From Paraktedonobacter carboxidivorans (GTDB lineage Bacteria > Chloroflexota > Ktedonobacteria > Ktedonobacterales > Ktedonobacteraceae), in the NCBI GenBank assembly GCA_041156125.1, contig JBEVTI010000006.1, forward strand, positions 124,001-188,000: a stretch of 64,000 bases of DNA, in the 5' to 3' direction. Under the pieces are notes generated by a model. That model saw only the letters and a program-made list of their open reading frames with translations, was not told the origin of the DNA and made no database searches. Positions 61,485 to 64,000 of the stretch are shown piece after piece. Numbering within the stretch: the stretch's first letter is position 1; each line of letters starts with the position of its first letter. A program made the position numbers and the translations under genes.

Positions 61485-62003
61485 ATGAATTACCATAATG
61501 ACGATGACTTCTCTTCCGCGGAGGAGGAGTCTGGCAGCGATGAGTTGCTGACTGCCGATGATCTGCGCCTGCCTGCCGAAGCAAATGTTCTGGTGCGCTT
61601 GCATGCCATCCGTGCCTGGTTGAATCGCCGCTATGCAGAGACCAGCCTGGAGGTTGGCGCGTCAGCTCTCTATTTGCAGACCATGGCTCGCGCTCGCGCG
61701 GCGGAAAACGAGGCTCGCCCGCGCCGCCGTGCCGCTGAAAACGGTCCTCTGCTTAACAACGCTCAGCGCGATCTTAACGCTTCTCAGCGTCGCCTGAGTG
61801 CTTATGATGAAGCTCGCGTGCTACTGGAGAACTGCGTGGCTCATACCACCGTTAGCGACCGCTTGCTGGTCGAATATTATCTTGCCCTGGAAGAGCGTCT
61901 CCAATCTTCAATTTCACCCACTGACACCCCCTGGATCACAGCCATGCAGGATGTCATGCATCGCGTTGAGCAGATGGGCACACCCGGCGAGGACGAGGAA
62001 TGA
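61485..62003 (+). CDS. Hypothetical helical protein, probably leaderless
   Basis: 172 residues. The N-terminus is very acidic (NDDDFSSAEEESGSDELL) and the rest is helical and rich in Ala, Arg and Glu, with ARARAAENEARPRRRAAENG and a long amphipathic stretch (AYDEARVLLENCVAHTTVSDRLLVEYYLALEERLQS). It may form a coiled coil. No family is recognised. A consensus-like promoter ends six bases before the ATG, which implies translation without a leader. It follows the MNT-HEPN gene by 114 bp on the same strand; a link is possible but not shown. Confidence 0.65.
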   Translation: MNYHNDDDFSSAEEESGSDELLTADDLRLPAEANVLVRLHAIRAWLNRRYAETSLEVGASALYLQTMARARAAENEARPRRRAAENGPLLNNAQRDLNASQRRLSAYDEARVLLENCVAHTTVSDRLLVEYYLALEERLQSSISPTDTPWITAMQDVMHRVEQMGTPGEDEE

Positions 62004-62051
62004 ATCACTGATGAATAGGGAAAGGTAGCAGGGTTGTTTAAAGTCGCCTTC

Positions 62052-62132
62052 TCGCTTTGCAAGACCCCTCACCACAGAATCTGAGAGAGTGGAGTATGAG
62101 GAGCCGCGGCTCCCCTCATACTTCACTCTCTC
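62052..62132. repeat. Dispersed palindromic repeat, family B
   Basis: CGCTTTGCAAGACCCCTC leads into an imperfect palindrome (62083-62132) with GAGAGAGTGGA and TTCACTCTCTC outer arms and a GCCGCGGC centre, two bulged bases and one mismatch. The layout matches the inverted copy at 58285-58358, although the arm sequences differ. Confidence 0.7.
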
Positions 62133-62281
62133 AATTTCCTTCAGGGCGGGCAGGTGGGGCAAAAGACTTGTGAATAGCTCTGGGAAAGGTAAGAGAACCT
62201 CTTTACGCATGCCAGGTTTGTCTGTACAATAGGCGTGAAGTACAGAATAATCAGAGAGCATGTAGAGATAGAAGGGTCTCA

Positions 62282-63139
62282 ATGATAAATAAACAACAGA
62301 TAATTCTTTTAATCTCCTGCCCGGACCGTCCGGGGATTGTAGCAGCTGTCTCGCGCTTTATTTTTGAGCACGGCGGCAATATTCTAGAATCGGACCAGCA
62401 TTCTACCAACAAACAAGAATGCCAGTTTTTTATGCGCATTAGTTTCGCGGAAGAAGGTTTTACGTTAACGCCAGAGGAGCTGCTCGAAACATTTCGGCCT
62501 GTTGCTGAGCGTTTCCAAATGAACTGGCATATTTCCTATTCGGGTCAGCGCAAACGTGTGGGCATTCTGGTCTCGAAGCTAGATCATTGTATGACCGATC
62601 TGCTCTGGCGCTGGAAGAGCGGTGAATTGCCTATGGATATACCGTTTATCATCAGCAATCACCAGGACCTGGAGGGCTTAGCCCGCATGTACGGCGTCCC
62701 TTACTATTATTTTCCAGTGCGCAAGGAGCAGCGCCAGGCTGATCAGCAGCGCATACTTGATTTCGTGAATGGTCAGGTGGATTTCCTGATCCTGGCCCGC
62801 TATATGCAGATTCTGGAGCCCGCCTGGGTCGAGGCTTATCCACAGCGCATCATCAATATCCACCACAGCTTTTTACCAGCCTTTATCGGAGCCAATCCTT
62901 ACCAGCGCGCTTTCGAGCGAGGTGTCAAGCTGATCGGCGCTACTGCCCATTACGTTACCGAGAATCTCGACGAAGGCCCGATTATCGCTCAAGATGTCAT
63001 TCATTGTAACCATCGTGACACTACCGAAGATCTTATGCGTAAGGGTCGCGATGTTGAGCGCCGGGTGCTCGCCGAAGCTGTTCGCTTGCACACGGGGGAT
63101 CGAGTCTTGCTCTATGAAAACAAGACGATCGTTTTCTAG
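62282..63139 (+). CDS. purU: Formyltetrahydrofolate deformylase
   Basis: Hydrolyses 10-formyl-THF to formate and THF, balancing one-carbon pools and supplying formate for purine synthesis. 285 residues, the usual length. The N-terminal ACT domain (about 5-85) begins ILLISCPDRPGIVAAVSRFIFEHGGNI, the PurU-type sensor region. The formyltransferase-fold domain follows, with RVGILVSKLDHCMTDLLWRW, ISNHQDLEGLARMYGVPYYYFP and the catalytic NIHHSFLPAFIGANPY (Asn and His near 191-193). GATAHYVTENLDEGPIIAQD carries the catalytic Asp near 230. No glyA, purN or other folate gene lies next to it, and the Shine-Dalgarno is weak. Confidence 0.95.
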   Translation: MINKQQIILLISCPDRPGIVAAVSRFIFEHGGNILESDQHSTNKQECQFFMRISFAEEGFTLTPEELLETFRPVAERFQMNWHISYSGQRKRVGILVSKLDHCMTDLLWRWKSGELPMDIPFIISNHQDLEGLARMYGVPYYYFPVRKEQRQADQQRILDFVNGQVDFLILARYMQILEPAWVEAYPQRIINIHHSFLPAFIGANPYQRAFERGVKLIGATAHYVTENLDEGPIIAQDVIHCNHRDTTEDLMRKGRDVERRVLAEAVRLHTGDRVLLYENKTIVF

Positions 63140-63250
63140 AGCTTGCGCGCTGGCAATGCGCTTTCTCCTCTGCATTGTCAGCGCCTTTTATCAGGCGCGG
63201 AAACGCTTGCCGCTTTCTATCGACTCTCTGACGTTGTTGCTCGCAGCACA

Positions 63251-64000
63251 TTAGCGTAGCATATAGCCGCCAAGCTCATATCCACGCCCATAGCGGCCCT
63301 CGGTGGGCATGTCAGTTAGCCATTCCCAGGTACGTTTTTCAACGACAGTAAAGTTCTGTTCGACAAGATCGAAGAAGGCATGAGGTACAAGGGGCATGGT
63401 GCGGCGGTGATTGGCTGCTTCGAGGGGATTGGGAGCGTCGAAGACGAAGCCGCGCAGATCGCAGAGCAGCACAGCCAGGCCGTCAGGCTCCAGCAGTTCG
63501 CGCATCAGGTGCAGGTGGGCGCTGATGATGCGTACGCGAAAGGCTTGCGCGGCATCCTGATAGCGTTTATGGCGCTCCTGTTCCTCCAGGACGCCCGGCG
63601 CGACCCGCTGGACAAGGTCGAGTATATCGAGCAGCGGATAACTGAAAAGTTGCGAGAGGATCAGCGAGCTGATAACCACGCCAAAATTGGCAGCGCAAAG
63701 GCCGGGAATGCGTGGAGGATCGGGTATTATGCATGTATCAAGGCACGTCGCGAGCGCGTCGAACAACACGCGCGCGCCCTGCCTGGCCAGCGTGCTCCAC
63801 TGCTGGCGACCCAGCAGGGCCTCCAGGTTGGCGCTAACTCCACCGCTTAAATCTGCGCCGATCAGGCTGATGATTTTGCGCAACGCGGGCGTAGAGAGTT
63901 CATTACGCGCTTGCTGTATGGAGGCCAGATCCAGGTCGGCCAGCACTACCTCGTCAGAATGATGCACCAGCGCGGCCAGCGGCACCTCTGTGCAAGCGCC
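63251..64000 (-). CDS. SAM-dependent methyltransferase-like protein, 5'-truncated by the window edge
   Basis: The frame is open through base 64000, reading GACTEVPLAALVHHSDEVVLADLDLASI at its left limit. That is the SAM-binding motif I and the acidic end of the second strand of a Rossmann methyltransferase, so at least ~60-80 N-terminal residues are missing. Downstream come IPGLCAANFGVVISSLILSQLF (motif IV region), a helical lid, and RELLEPDGLAVLLCDLRGFVFD. The C-terminus ends GYELGGYMLR. The arrangement fits class I enzymes acting on small molecules; the substrate is unknown. It is convergent with purU, with 111 bp between the stop codons and no clear terminator. Confidence 0.72.
   Translation of the reverse strand, partial: GACTEVPLAALVHHSDEVVLADLDLASIQQARNELSTPALRKIISLIGADLSGGVSANLEALLGRQQWSTLARQGARVLFDALATCLDTCIIPDPPRIPGLCAANFGVVISSLILSQLFSYPLLDILDLVQRVAPGVLEEQERHKRYQDAAQAFRVRIISAHLHLMRELLEPDGLAVLLCDLRGFVFDAPNPLEAANHRRTMPLVPHAFFDLVEQNFTVVEKRTWEWLTDMPTEGRYGRGYELGGYMLR

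Overview
This 64 kb window has about 53% GC and no phage, plasmid or ribosomal RNA signature. It reads as chromosomal DNA of a large-genome Chloroflexota bacterium, most likely of the class Ktedonobacteria. That placement is inferred from the gene mix: eukaryotic-type kinases and pseudokinases with zinc ribbons, many proline-rich single-span surface proteins, an actinobacterium-like DprE1/DprE2 pair, and many short intergenic palindromes. No taxonomic marker gene was available to confirm it. The window cuts the first gene (GH15 glucoamylase) and the last gene (a methyltransferase) at their 5' ends.

Layout. 1-7.4 kb: GH15 hydrolase, PsiE-like membrane protein, Ca2+/H+ antiporter, a zinc-ribbon pseudokinase, and a TetR regulator with a perfect operator palindrome. 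7.5-13.7 kb: nuoJKLMN, the proton-pumping membrane arm of complex I, closed by a bidirectional terminator. 13.7-17.2 kb: three tandem paralogues, each with a proline-rich segment, one membrane span and a LamG/DUF1080-like domain. 17.5-20.6 kb: a TPP riboswitch with terminator in front of a thiXYZ-type thiamine-precursor ABC transporter, ending in a perfect 64-bp palindrome. 20.8-25.5 kb: two tandem zinc-ribbon/TPR membrane proteins with in-frame repeats. 25.7-31.7 kb: a PQQ-like beta-propeller protein, thiamine pyrophosphokinase, DprE1/DprE2 homologues and a propeller lipoprotein. 32-38.5 kb: an accessory-looking stretch with small proteins, a methyltransferase, a helix-turn-helix protein, a lipoprotein, a second pseudokinase, and a MITE-like element with terminal inverted repeats. 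38.7-45.5 kb: HEAT-like protein, FAD amine-oxidase-like enzyme, DUF1015 protein, a stand-alone double Clp_N protein and a polytopic membrane protein. 45.9-51.7 kb: a MacAB-like exporter with two different permeases. 51.9-58.1 kb: small proteins, a YbjN-like protein, M29-type aminopeptidase, thioredoxin, Bax-inhibitor-1 protein, zinc-ribbon proteins and a 7Fe ferredoxin. 58.4-64 kb: an intact transmembrane Ser/Thr kinase, a single-chain nucleotidyltransferase-HEPN protein, an apparently leaderless small gene, PurU and a truncated methyltransferase.

How the parts may fit. The riboswitch-controlled precursor importer and thiamine pyrophosphokinase together outline thiamine salvage to TPP. The intact kinase carries the same type of extracytoplasmic domain as the three tandem proline-rich proteins, and two degenerate kinases sit nearby, which suggests an envelope signalling network. 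At least two families of dispersed palindromic repeats lie in the gaps between genes, often against stop codons. No transposase is present in the window. All family assignments come from reading motifs by eye; no database search was run.
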